A stretch of DNA of 64,000 nucleotides from contig NZ_CM009578.1 of assembly GCF_002993885.1 (NCBI RefSeq), positions 1,766,751-1,830,750 on the forward strand, given 5' to 3'. Source of the stretch: Sphingopyxis lindanitolerans (GTDB taxonomy: Bacteria > Pseudomonadota > Alphaproteobacteria > Sphingomonadales > Sphingomonadaceae). Below are positions 8,340 to 16,793 of this stretch, piece by piece; position 1 is the first letter of the stretch, and each line of letters starts with the position of its first letter. A program made the position numbers and the translations under genes. The notes under the pieces were generated by a model. That model was not told where the DNA came from, made no database searches, and saw only the letters and a program-made list of their open reading frames with translations.

Positions 8340-9437
8340 TCAATCGCCGTATATGCGTTTCGCGTTGGCGAGTTCGGCATGAAGGTGGGCGAGATAATAG
8401 GTCCAGACCTGTTCGAAGGCTGGCTGGAAGCTCCGCCCCGATAGCAGGATGCACTGCGTCTTGAAGAGAGGAAACAGTTTGAAAAAGTCATAATGTTCCG
8501 CCGGAGCGCCGGCCTCTTCCTCGAACCGAGCAAGATATTCTGCCTCGGTCGGTGTCCCGTCGACATGCTTGTCGAGCTGTTTCATCGTCTCGGTGAGGAA
8601 GACGATGAGCGCAAGGTCGGCCTCATTATGGCCGAGATAGGCGAGTTCCCAATCGAGCACAGCCGCAAGCCGCCCGTCGCGAAACATCACATTCGCGATC
8701 TGGGAATCGCCCTGTACAAGCGTTCCCTCGCGAACGGCTGGCTGGTGCGCGACCATCCAGCGGTGAGCCTCGACGATGGGGTCGAGCTTCGGATCGTCCG
8801 GCTCGGAGCTTAGTTTTGCTTCCGCGAGGAACCAGTTGAGTTCGCGTTCGATATCGGTTTCACCGCTGCCGCGCGCGAGCAGATGCGGCAGTTCCTCGCG
8901 ACCGATCGCCTCGCGGCGCAGGCGACCATGAAAGCCAGCGGCTTCAAGCATCATCGCCTTGCGCGCTTCCGGACTGACGTCGGCGAGCGGCCCCTTGGAG
9001 TACATTGCGGACGCGGGAGGCGTGCCCTCGATCCGCGCCATGACGAAGGACGGATAGCCGACAGCCGAACCGTCCGCGTCAAGCCATAGCGGCTCGGGCA
9101 CGGGCAGACCGCGCTTGTATGCCGCGACGAGAGTCAGGAACTCGTCAGAAAAGCTCTTCTGCTTGATCATGGTCGTGCCAGGCGCGTAACGCGCGACCAT
9201 GTCTTCCCGGCGACGCTCGCCGCTCCGCCCGAACTCGGCCGTGAACAACAGAATGCCGTTGCTGGCACCGGATGATTGCGGGACAATGAAATTGCTGAGC
9301 GTGACGGGGCCTTCGATGCCGGGCTGCGCAGCAATGAAGGCTGCCAGCCGATCTGCGTCAATTTCCGGGTAGCCCGACTTCGCAGCCGCGACCGACTTGT
9401 CGTAGAACCCCTGCAATTCTTCAGTTTCCGCACTCAT
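8340..9437 (-). CDS. APH/ChoK-family phosphotransferase, kinase 3 (HGD replaced by QGD)
   Basis: 365 residues. The nucleotide-loop region is SSGASNGILLFTA (about 55-67), strongly like kinase 1. The catalytic loop is VQGDSQIANVMF, with Gln242 in place of the usual His and catalytic Asp244 and Asn249 kept. The metal site is DWE (Asp262). It lies 67 bp behind the TonB-dependent receptor on the same strand, so receptor and kinase are probably co-transcribed, linking substrate import to phosphorylation. Substrate unknown. Confidence 0.8.
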   Translation of the reverse strand: MSAETEELQGFYDKSVAAAKSGYPEIDADRLAAFIAAQPGIEGPVTLSNFIVPQSSGASNGILLFTAEFGRSGERRREDMVARYAPGTTMIKQKSFSDEFLTLVAAYKRGLPVPEPLWLDADGSAVGYPSFVMARIEGTPPASAMYSKGPLADVSPEARKAMMLEAAGFHGRLRREAIGREELPHLLARGSGETDIERELNWFLAEAKLSSEPDDPKLDPIVEAHRWMVAHQPAVREGTLVQGDSQIANVMFRDGRLAAVLDWELAYLGHNEADLALIVFLTETMKQLDKHVDGTPTEAEYLARFEEEAGAPAEHYDFFKLFPLFKTQCILLSGRSFQPAFEQVWTYYLAHLHAELANAKRIYGD

Positions 9438-9504
9438 TTCAAATCAACTTTCCGTGTTCAATATTCTTCGGCGACGGGCCGGCCCGCAGGCCGGCCCTGG
9501 TGCC

Positions 9505-11745
9505 TCAGCGGATTTTCAGTGCCAGTTCCACACCATAGGTGCGTGGCGGATTATAGACCCCCGTGACCCCATTGAGCTGCACCACAGTCCCCTGGATATA
9601 ATTTGTCTTGGTGATGTTCCGGACAAAGCCACGCACGGTGACCAATTCATTGGGTTCGTACGTCACGAATGCATTATACAGTTCATATGCATTCTGCCGC
9701 AGCGAGGGATCATTATATTCGCGGAGGCGGTATCCGCTTGTGAAATAGGCCTCGCCGCGAAGCGTGATCTTGCCCGAGCCGACGGGAAATTCGAGTTGCG
9801 TGCCGATCGTACCGGACGCACCCGGAGCCTTGTTGAGAGCCCGTCCCGCCAAATCGGTACCATCGGGCTCGCCAAAGATCGCGCCACCCGTCGACAGGAA
9901 GCGCTTATATTCGCTGTGTACGAAGCTCGCGTTGCCATCGAAGCTCAGCATATCATTGACCTGCAGCCGCCCGTCGATGTCCAGCCCGTAGATCTCGCTT
10001 TTCGGAGCGCCTACGACATTGGTCCCGAATATCGTCGACTGCTCGACCGAGATATTCTTGTAATCATAGTAGAAGGCCGAGAGGTTAAGCGTCGCACGCC
10101 TGTCAAGAAACCGCGTCTTGAGTCCCGTCTCGATGGCGTTGACCGTTTCCGGTTTATACTGATTGCCGCAGGTACTGTTGGAAAAGCCGCCGGACTTGTA
10201 CCCACGCGACAACTGCCCATAGGCCATGACATCGTCCGACAGATCATGCTGCAGGCCTATGCGTCCCGTAGCCGACCAGTCGGTCACGCGCTGAAGCGGT
10301 GCGCCCGGACTGCAATCGGTCTGAACGACCGTGCCGCCGGGAAGCTGGAACGTCACCAACAGATCATTTTGCGACCGCTCGTAAAGACCCCGGACGCCAC
10401 CAAACAGCCGGGTAGCGTCGCTCACGCTGATCGTGGCATCTGCGAATATGGAGGCGCTTTCGCGCTTCGAGCGGCCGTTGGACACACGGATGAGTGCGGA
10501 CGGGCTGCCAAGCAGCCGTCCGTCGAGGGTAACTGAGCCGGTCGTTCGGTTGATTTCATTATAGTAAAAGGCCCCCACCAGCCAGTCCACCGGCCCACTG
10601 TCGCCCTTGAGGTTGAATTCCTGTGAGAAGGTCGAAACCCGGACACCCTGGGCGATCGGAATGGTCAGATTTGCAAAGATCGGGTCATTCGGATTTCCTT
10701 GCGCCAACGAGTCCAGCGAATTGTAATTGACGCGCAGGCGAGAAGCGCCGGTGATCGAGACAAGATTTACGTTGCCGCCGAGATCGAACGTGTTTTTCAG
10801 CGATGCCAGCGCGATGGACCGATTGCCGTCAAAAATGAGCGGTGAGTTCAACCGGCGAGGGGTGACGATCGTATCCTGGATCGGCAAGGACAGGCGGTTG
10901 AGGTCATAGGGCTGACGCACCGGGCCGTTGCTGGCTTCGCGCCGGTAGGTCAGGCGCGCTTCCATATCCCACCCGGGCGACACGTCGGCGTCGATACCGA
11001 AACGGCCACCGATGTAGCGCAGATCGTCGAGATCCTGGCCGGTCTGGAGATTCTTGACATAGCCATCGCGTTGGCCACCTTCGATGTAGAGCCGCGCGCG
11101 CACTCCGTCGCTAAGCGGGCCGCTGACATAAGCCGAGCCTTTGAGGTCGTCATAATTCCCGTAGCCCGCCGTAACGCCCGCTTCGAACTCGCGGGTAGGC
11201 GCCGCCGATATGAAGTTGACGATACCCGCCGTGGAATTCTTGCCGTAAAGTGTCCCTTGCGGGCCACGCAGCACTTCGATCCCGCCAAGGTCGAACTGGC
11301 CGAGGCCAGCGCCCTGAGGGCTCGAAAGATAGACGCCGTCGAGATGCAAGGAGACCGAATTTTCGCCCGCGCCGGTCGTGAAGGTGGTGCCGACGCCGCG
11401 AATGGAAATGTTGGAGTTGCCGGAAACAGGGTCGAACTTGAGGCCCGCAACCGCCCCCTGAAGCTCTTCAAGACCGCCAATCTGGCGATCCTCGATCATG
11501 CCCGCGTCGAGCGCGTTAATTACTGCAGGAACATCTTGGAGATTCTGGGACCGCTTCTGAGCTGTCACAATAATTTCGTTTAGCCCCGTCGAACTTCCAT
11601 CGGTGTTGGCCGAGGCATCACGGCTTGCTGGCGCCTCGCTTCCCTCGATAGTGTCAGCCGCGCTGGCAGACGTCGATACACCGAGCATGATGCCCGCCAT
11701 TGCCAACGCGGACACTGTGGCAAGCTGGTTTGATCGATTAATCAC
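9505..11745 (-). CDS. TonB-dependent outer-membrane receptor of the cargo
   Basis: 746 residues. A signal peptide is visible (about 1-29, ending TSASAA). It is followed by a TonB-box-like NEIIVTAQKR, a plug domain with SIRGVGTTF and EVLRGPQGTLYGKNSTAG, and a long C-terminal beta-barrel ending in YGVELALKIR. This is the typical large receptor that sphingomonads use for organic substrates rather than iron alone. The start is GTG 11745, with GGGAGAG eight bases before it. It heads the transcript that continues into kinase 3. Ligand unknown; given its partners, a terpenoid, steroid or other hydrophobic molecule is plausible but unproven. Confidence 0.9.
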   Translation of the reverse strand: MINRSNQLATVSALAMAGIMLGVSTSASAADTIEGSEAPASRDASANTDGSSTGLNEIIVTAQKRSQNLQDVPAVINALDAGMIEDRQIGGLEELQGAVAGLKFDPVSGNSNISIRGVGTTFTTGAGENSVSLHLDGVYLSSPQGAGLGQFDLGGIEVLRGPQGTLYGKNSTAGIVNFISAAPTREFEAGVTAGYGNYDDLKGSAYVSGPLSDGVRARLYIEGGQRDGYVKNLQTGQDLDDLRYIGGRFGIDADVSPGWDMEARLTYRREASNGPVRQPYDLNRLSLPIQDTIVTPRRLNSPLIFDGNRSIALASLKNTFDLGGNVNLVSITGASRLRVNYNSLDSLAQGNPNDPIFANLTIPIAQGVRVSTFSQEFNLKGDSGPVDWLVGAFYYNEINRTTGSVTLDGRLLGSPSALIRVSNGRSKRESASIFADATISVSDATRLFGGVRGLYERSQNDLLVTFQLPGGTVVQTDCSPGAPLQRVTDWSATGRIGLQHDLSDDVMAYGQLSRGYKSGGFSNSTCGNQYKPETVNAIETGLKTRFLDRRATLNLSAFYYDYKNISVEQSTIFGTNVVGAPKSEIYGLDIDGRLQVNDMLSFDGNASFVHSEYKRFLSTGGAIFGEPDGTDLAGRALNKAPGASGTIGTQLEFPVGSGKITLRGEAYFTSGYRLREYNDPSLRQNAYELYNAFVTYEPNELVTVRGFVRNITKTNYIQGTVVQLNGVTGVYNPPRTYGVELALKIR

Positions 11746-12186
11746 TTCAGTCTCTCCCTTCCCATTCGCGCGTCTCGGCGCGCATCCTTATTTTTGCGGG
11801 CTGTGATCTTTGAGGCGCAGACATGCAGCGTGCCCAGCGGCTAAGCGGTAGGCGCCGCACACCCGGCTAAAATCTTCAAAAATATATGATTTTCCATCCT
11901 CCCGTCGACTAGCTCAAGCCAGCCCCGAAACCCGCATAGTTTCAACTGGTCTGCGCCAGCATTCAGGCATAAATCCCCCAAGTGGTCATAATTGTCAATA
12001 TAATAACGTTTTCTCCCAGTTTGCTTTTCAATTCGCCCCTTGAGTCGGGCTGATTGATCGGAAAATGAAGTTTGATCGCAACCCCGCAAAGCGCTCGATC
12101 CTGATTTGCCGGCAGACTTGTCCGCGCCGGAAACGCAGCATCCGCCACATCAGAAATGGCAACACGCCGCTAAGAGGGACCTGGGC
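11746..12186. other. Upstream region of the TonB receptor; no gene seen
   Basis: About 440 bp. It should hold the receptor's promoter (minus strand). AT-rich stretches occur around 11875-11890 and 11985-12015. No protein-like open frame of convincing length is seen on either strand, and no TAATTA-N6-TAATTA site was found. Degraded mobile-element sequence probably begins after about 12060. Confidence 0.4.
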
Positions 12187-12418
12187 CGGCAAGATCGGGA
12201 CCTTGGCAAAGCAGTTGTTACGGCTCGACCTGATGCTGCTCGATAAGCTTGGATATCCGCCCTTCAGACGAAGGGAGGGCGCTGCTCCCTCTGATCAGCA
12301 AGGCCTATGAGCGCTTCAGTGTGCACATCACTACAAACCCCGCGTTAGCAGACTGGCCCATCATCTTCGGTGATCCCAAGATGACTACGGCGCTGCTCGA
12401 CCGCGCGATCTCGTCAGG
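12187..12418 (+). pseudogene. istB-like ATPase remnant (frameshifted)
   Basis: The plus strand encodes GTLAKQLLRLDLMLLDKLGY (from about 12197), then in another frame LISKAYERFSVHITTNPA and [16 protein letters not shown]. This is the middle to C-terminal part of the IS21-family helper ATPase IstB. The first and second parts are in different frames, with the shift near 12265-12285, and the N-terminal P-loop is absent. It is related to, but clearly different from, the istB piece at 14257, so it comes from another IS21-type element. Confidence 0.75.
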
Positions 12419-12439
12419 ACCGGGGAGGAAAGCCAGCGA

Positions 12440-12460
12440 TGTCAAACGGCGTTCAAAAGG
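12440..12460. repeat. IS21-type end-like sequence interrupted by ISL3 copy 2
   Basis: TGTCAAACGGCGTTCAAAAGG resembles the TGT-starting ends of IS21-type elements and the sequences beside ISL3 copy 1 (ATCGGCGTGCAAA). Across ISL3 copy 2 it continues as GAAGAGGGACCCC, which lies downstream of the minus-strand istB. The ISL3 copy therefore appears to have landed inside the terminal region of that element. Confidence 0.45.
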
Positions 12461-14119
12461 GGCTCTGACTCACTTTTGGTGCAATACAGAGGGATGATCG
12501 CGAGGTGGCATCAGCCTCGCCCGCAGCAAATCGAGCTTGGCGCGTCCATACATCTGGCGTTTGACGAGCTTCAACTTCGTGATCTGTCCTTCCGTTTGCC
12601 CGTTGGACCAGGGCTCCACGATAGCGGCCTTCACGGCATTCCAGTCGTCGCTCAAGCCATTCGCAAACGAACGAAGCGGAGTTTTCCGGGCTTCGTCGAT
12701 CCATGTGGCGAGCTCGAAGTCTTTCTGTTGCCTGATGATCCGGTGGAATCGGTCGGCAAGATTTCGAACGACGACGAGCGCCGGCACGGCGGCTTCAATC
12801 GTCGCGATAAGCGTGGCTTCTGATTTCGAGAGTTGATCGCGGGCCATCGTCATAAGCCGGGCAATCACACGGGCTGATGGAATGACGCGCGACACGTTGT
12901 TCGGAGCTGCCTCGTTGCGCCTCCGCCGCGTCGCCCATTCTGCAACGACACGCAGGCTTCCGTTAAAGCCGATGATTTTGAGCCGCCGCCAGAGTTCGGC
13001 ACCATTCCGGCAACCGGAACGCCATTCGGCATCGAGCGTCCCGAGCCACGGGTCGAGAGAGCTAAGCCGGGTGCGGAACATATCGGATCGTCCGCCACGA
13101 GCGACCTGGCGTACGGTCTTGCGGGCATAGCCGGTCGCGCGAACAACCGCCTTGATGGACGCCCCTTTCCCAAGCAGCGAGCGGATCGTATCATCGGCAT
13201 CCTGACGCCGCTTGAAGCCTTCGTATTGAAGCCGCTCAGCGCAGGTGAGGAGTTCTGGATCGGGTTCGGCGGATTGAAGTGCCTGGCGAATGGCGCGCAT
13301 AGATTTACGGACAGCGTCGAGGAACGCCTGGCTGGCATTCTCCATCAAATGCCAGCGATCGGCAATCTGCAGGGCGCCAGGCAAGGCCCGCGCGGCCGCA
13401 TGGCGGTACCCGCCACCGCGATCACGCGAGATAATGCAGATCTCCGGCCGGGCCTTGAGCCACGCTTCCACGGTGGCGACGCCACGATCGGGGAGGAGGT
13501 CGATAATCTGTCGGCGCTCCAGATCACAGACGATCGTGCCATATCGCTGTCCGCGCTTCCACGCCCAGTCGTCGATGCCGATGATCGTCGGCTTCACCTG
13601 AGCGCCCTTGAAGCGCCGACGCACAGTTCGAAGCAATGTGTCCTTGCTGACCGGCATCAGAAGGCGGCGCGCCAAGCTGGCCGCCGGACGCCCACCCAGC
13701 GCCAGCCCAAGGTGATGTACGATAGAATCCAGGCGGGCCGTACGCCGGGCAAATGTTGCAGCCACATCCGGAGGAAAGCGTTCAACGAAGATACGCGTGG
13801 CGCACCGAGATGTGGCGCAACGAAAACGCCGGGCGACAAGAGTAATCCGAACCGGCCGGCCATGAGATGGTAGATCGGCGAGTGTACGGTGATATCGACT
13901 GTGGACACGCGCAGATGGGCGGCAGCAGTTCGGGCAGATCGAAACTCGAAATCGGGATCGCCCGGTGATCAGTATCTGATTGGCGGCATACTCGACCTTG
14001 TCGATCACCAATCCTATTGGCGCAATGGCTTCGCGAAAACCTCTCCCATGCATGGCGATGTCCTCCTTCGGGGAAACTCGCCACTATCAACGCACTTGCA
14101 CCAAAAGTGAGTCAGAGCC
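12461..14119 (-). mobile_element. ISL3-family insertion sequence, copy 2 (inverted)
   Basis: 1,659 bp with the same 24-bp terminal repeats as copy 1 (12461-12484 and 14096-14119), transposase reading leftwards. Size and encoded protein equal copy 1. No perfect target duplication (TCAAAAGG on the left, GAAGAGGG on the right). It separates an IS21-type end from the istB fragment at 14257. Confidence 0.9.
12470..14053 (-). CDS. ISL3-family transposase, copy 2
   Basis: 527 residues, identical in sequence to the product at 526-2109, with the same cysteine-rich N-terminus and the same catalytic blocks (GIDDWAWKRG, IADRWHLMEN, SNGQTEG). No stop or frameshift is seen. Full identity of the two copies means recent duplication or ongoing gene conversion, and both could supply transposase for the whole bracketed region. 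Confidence 0.93.
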   Translation of the reverse strand: MHGRGFREAIAPIGLVIDKVEYAANQILITGRSRFRVSICPNCCRPSARVHSRYHRTLADLPSHGRPVRITLVARRFRCATSRCATRIFVERFPPDVAATFARRTARLDSIVHHLGLALGGRPAASLARRLLMPVSKDTLLRTVRRRFKGAQVKPTIIGIDDWAWKRGQRYGTIVCDLERRQIIDLLPDRGVATVEAWLKARPEICIISRDRGGGYRHAAARALPGALQIADRWHLMENASQAFLDAVRKSMRAIRQALQSAEPDPELLTCAERLQYEGFKRRQDADDTIRSLLGKGASIKAVVRATGYARKTVRQVARGGRSDMFRTRLSSLDPWLGTLDAEWRSGCRNGAELWRRLKIIGFNGSLRVVAEWATRRRRNEAAPNNVSRVIPSARVIARLMTMARDQLSKSEATLIATIEAAVPALVVVRNLADRFHRIIRQQKDFELATWIDEARKTPLRSFANGLSDDWNAVKAAIVEPWSNGQTEGQITKLKLVKRQMYGRAKLDLLRARLMPPRDHPSVLHQK

Positions 14120-14256
14120 GAAGAGGGACCCCTTTTTCGGATATGATGCTGGTTAGTTGAGGGTCGCCTTGCGCTGCGTGCGGCGGAGGGCGGGCGTAGC
14201 CCGACCGGAGGCGCGCGCAGCGCAAGATAGATTTTTGAAGGCGCCGAAGGTGGCGG
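14120..14256. repeat. 3' non-coding part of an IS21-type remnant with a long hairpin
   Basis: On the minus strand this follows the istB stop. CTTGCGCTGCG (about 14170-14180) pairs with CGCAGCGCAAG (about 14215-14225), and the inner bases form further GC-rich pairs. Such a hairpin after istB is common in IS21-type elements. It ends in AAAAAGGGGTCCCTCTTC against ISL3 copy 2. Confidence 0.45.
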
Positions 14257-14604
14257 TCAGCTGCGGTTTTTGAAGCGCCAGCTGTCGTTGCCCGTCTCGA
14301 TGATATCGCAGTGGTGGGTGACGCGGTCGAGCAGCGCCGTAGTCATCTTGGGATCACCGAAGACGGTGGGCCACTCGCCGAAGGCGAGGTTGGTGGTGAT
14401 GATGACGCTGGTGCGCTCATAAAGCTTGCTGATGAGGTGGAACAGCAACTGCCCTCCGGAGCGGGCGAACGGCAGATAACCGAGCTCGTCGAGCACGATC
14501 AGGTCGAGCCGCGACAGCTGCGCCGCCAGGGTCCCGCCCTTGCCGATCCGGGTCTCCTCTTCGAGGCGTGTCACCATCGACGCGAGCCTTTGTGCCGTGG
14601 GCAC
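14257..14604 (-). pseudogene. istB-like ATPase, N-terminally truncated
   Basis: About 115 residues matching the C-terminal half of Ist[21 protein letters not shown], the Walker B-type [26 protein letters not shown] and [19 protein letters not shown], with a natural stop. The usual length is about 240-260 residues. The N-terminal half with the P-loop is missing; the sequence beyond about 14610 no longer matches. The istA partner is absent. It is non-functional debris and marks the right edge of the accessory island. Confidence 0.8.
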
Positions 14605-14824
14605 GAGGTTTTTACGCCCTAGAATCCGGTGATTGCTGGGTGATTGCTGGTTGGATTACCACTGGGATTATTCCCCATAAAATCTATATTTTACAATATT
14701 TTAATTGAATAGGGGCATGAAATCTGGTATTTTCGCTACCGCCGCCGGTAAACGGGCACGATAACCCCGCGCTTCGCAGAAATTTATTAGCATTTTCGGC
14801 GTAAGCGGCAGGCGGGGGTGTGGC
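14605..14824. other. AT-rich junction between island and core chromosome
   Basis: 220 bp without a gene. It contains an 11-bp tandem duplication (GGTGATTGCTG, 14628-14638 and 14639-14649) and an AT-rich stretch (14675-14715) that may serve as promoter for the next gene. It probably marks the boundary where the mobile-element debris ends. Confidence 0.4.
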
Positions 14825-15949
14825 TTGTATCACGCGCGATTCAATCCCGGCGCCGTCACCGACGCGCCATCGGCGTCCGTCCCGTCCGCGCGCATGGTCG
14901 ATCTCGCCGGAGCTGGCGATGCCGATTGGCTGGCGGCGGAATGGGAGCGTCTCGAAGCCGGCGGGCGCTGGCCGACGCAGACGCACGCCTTCGCGACCGC
15001 GCTCGATCCACTATTGGTCGGCCAGCAGCGCCGCCTGTTCTGCGTCCTGCGCGATTCGGCGATCGCGGCGCTGTTACCGCTCTGCCGCGAGCCGGGCTGG
15101 CGGGCGCGCTGGCGCATGGCGGGATCGTGCGAATTGTTCGAACCCGGAGACCTTTTGTGCGAAGAAGCGGACGATGCGGCGGCGCTGACGCTGGCGCTCC
15201 GCACCCTCGATCGGCCGCTCTCGCTTGATCGCATTCCTGTCGAATCGCCGCTGCTCGCCGTGCTTCGCGCAGCGATGGCAGGCCACGGCTGGCTCTCGAT
15301 CCGACCGGGCACACCCTGTCCGATGATCCGGCTCGACGCGGGCTGGCGCGATCCCGAAAGCCGCTTCAACGCCGGGCGCCGGTCCGATTTCCGGCGCGCC
15401 GCACGCCGCGCCGCGGCGCTGGGACAGGTGCGCTACGAAACGCTGGCGCCGTCGCTCGCCGAATTCGATGCTCTCTTCGACGAAGCGGTCGGCGTCGAGG
15501 CGCGAAGCTGGAAGCGCGAAGCCGGAAGCGCGATCGCGGTCGATCGCCTGCGCGAAACCTTTTTCCGTCGCTTTTTCCGCGCCGCGGCGGCGCGCGGAAA
15601 CTTTCGCCTCTCGTTCCTGCGCATCGACGGCGAAGCGGTGGCGATGCAGCTCGCGCTGATCTGGTCGGGGCGATATTGGCTGTTCAAGATCGGTCACGAC
15701 GACCGGTTCGGCAAATGCTCGCCGGGCACCTTGCTAATGCTCCACGCGCTGCGCTGGGCCGCCGAACAGGGGCTCCAAAGCTTCGAGCTGCTGGGCGAGA
15801 CCGAAACATGGATCACCCGGTTCTGGACGCAGGACCATCACGCCTGCGTGCGCGTGCGCACCTATCCCTGCACCGTCGCGGGCATGGTCGCCTTCGTCTC
15901 CGACGGGTGCGTCTGGGCCGTGCAGCGGCTGCGATCACGAAAGCGATGA
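14825..15949 (+). CDS. CelD/BcsL-family GNAT acetyltransferase
   Basis: 374 residues if started at TTG 14825; ATG 14894 (MVDLAG) is an alternative 23 codons later. The protein has the double-GNAT-like layout of the CelD/BcsL (Acetyltransf_6) family, with a C-terminal core containing LSFLRIDGEAVAMQLALIW, YWLFKIGHDDRFGKCSPGTL and FELLGETETWITRFW. Members transfer acyl groups during polysaccharide or cell-envelope glycan modification. The stop overlaps the start of the next gene by four bases, so the two are translationally coupled. Confidence 0.75.
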   Translation: MYHARFNPGAVTDAPSASVPSARMVDLAGAGDADWLAAEWERLEAGGRWPTQTHAFATALDPLLVGQQRRLFCVLRDSAIAALLPLCREPGWRARWRMAGSCELFEPGDLLCEEADDAAALTLALRTLDRPLSLDRIPVESPLLAVLRAAMAGHGWLSIRPGTPCPMIRLDAGWRDPESRFNAGRRSDFRRAARRAAALGQVRYETLAPSLAEFDALFDEAVGVEARSWKREAGSAIAVDRLRETFFRRFFRAAAARGNFRLSFLRIDGEAVAMQLALIWSGRYWLFKIGHDDRFGKCSPGTLLMLHALRWAAEQGLQSFELLGETETWITRFWTQDHHACVRVRTYPCTVAGMVAFVSDGCVWAVQRLRSRKR

Positions 15950-16788
15950 CATCCTCGTCGTTCTGGAACTGGCTGCGCGAGCGCCGCTATGCTCTTCCCC
16001 ATGCGCTGGGCAATATGCTGCCCGCGCCCGGACCGGCGGACGCCGCCGCGCTGTGCGATCGGCTGCGCCGACAGGGAATCGCGGCGACCGTGGGCTATTT
16101 TCAAGGCGACCGCGACACGCCCGACACGATCGTCCAATCCTATCGTGCCCTGCTGGCGACGGGGGCCTGTTCGTACCTGTCGGTCAAGGCGCCCCCGCTC
16201 GATTTCAATCCCGGCCACCTGCGCGCGGTCGCCGATGCCGCCACGATGGCGGGGACGGTGCTGATGCTCGATTCCCATGGCCCCGCCGATGCCGAGGCGA
16301 CGATCGCGGCGAGCGAAGCCTTGCGCGCCGATTTTCCGCAGACGGGTTGCGCGCTGCCAGCGCGCTGGCGGCGCAGCCTTGGCGACGCGGCGCGGCTTCG
16401 CGACACGCCGACGCGACTGCGCATCGTCAAGGGCGAGTGGGCCGACCCCGACGGCGATCCGGATGATATCGATGCCGCCTATCTGGCGTTGATCGAACGG
16501 CTGGCGGGCCGCACCGCGCCCGTGGCGGTCGCAACGCACGACCCGAGGCTCGTCGGCCGCGCGCTCGACCGGCTGGTCGCCGCCGGGACGCCGTGCGAGC
16601 TCGAGCAATTGCGCGGGCTGCCGCGCCGCCGCACGATGGCGGAGGCGCGGCGGCGTGACGTGCCGATTCGTATCTATATTCCCTTTGGCCCCGGCTGGTG
16701 GCCCTATGCGATCGACAAGGCGCTCGCGCGCCCGCATCTGCCCCTATGGTGGCTGCGCGACCGCCTCGGCCTGCCCGATCGCGGATAG
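15946..16788 (+). CDS. Proline-dehydrogenase-like (PRODH fold) protein
   Basis: 280 residues. Similarity to flavin-dependent proline dehydrogenases is seen in YLSVKAPPL (strand with the conserved Lys), VLMLDSHGPADAE, RLRIVKGEWADP and VAVATHDPRLVGRAL, and in the C-terminal RIYIPFGPGWWPY. The normal family motif at the end is a Tyr/Arg-containing helix that binds proline, here replaced by a longer basic tail. Substrate may therefore differ from proline. ATG 15946 overlaps the previous stop (ATGA). The odd pairing with a CelD/BcsL acetyltransferase is noted as a finding. Confidence 0.65.
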   Translation: MTSSSFWNWLRERRYALPHALGNMLPAPGPADAAALCDRLRRQGIAATVGYFQGDRDTPDTIVQSYRALLATGACSYLSVKAPPLDFNPGHLRAVADAATMAGTVLMLDSHGPADAEATIAASEALRADFPQTGCALPARWRRSLGDAARLRDTPTRLRIVKGEWADPDGDPDDIDAAYLALIERLAGRTAPVAVATHDPRLVGRALDRLVAAGTPCELEQLRGLPRRRTMAEARRRDVPIRIYIPFGPGWWPYAIDKALARPHLPLWWLRDRLGLPDRG

Positions 16789-16793
16789 CGGGA

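Larger units (their letters stand above)
460..14119. mobile_element. Composite-transposon-like unit: two inverted ISL3 copies around a kinase/lipocalin/TonB cargo
   Basis: Two ISL3 copies of identical length and identical transposase product lie in opposite orientation, transposases pointing inward, about 10.3 kb apart. Between them are three kinase genes, three paralogous lipocalin-like genes and a TonB-dependent receptor, with no housekeeping genes. The outermost ends are intact inverted repeats, so the whole 13.66 kb could in principle move as a unit. Against this, no target duplication is visible at the outer ends, and IS21 remnants lie inside and outside the right copy. It may therefore be a layered island rather than a single transposon. 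Confidence 0.55.

Noticed and set aside
3448..9437. Antibiotic-resistance genes (aminoglycoside phosphotransferases)
   Set aside because: The fold is the same, but length, motif variants and partners (lipocalin-like proteins, TonB receptor) point to metabolism rather than resistance.
11841..12148. Small open frames upstream of the TonB receptor
   Set aside because: No ribosome site, no domain and unnatural composition; more likely promoter and mobile-element debris.
14684..14986. 100-codon open frame on the minus strand at the island junction
   Set aside because: Overlaps the acetyltransferase N-terminal region and contains no recognisable motif.
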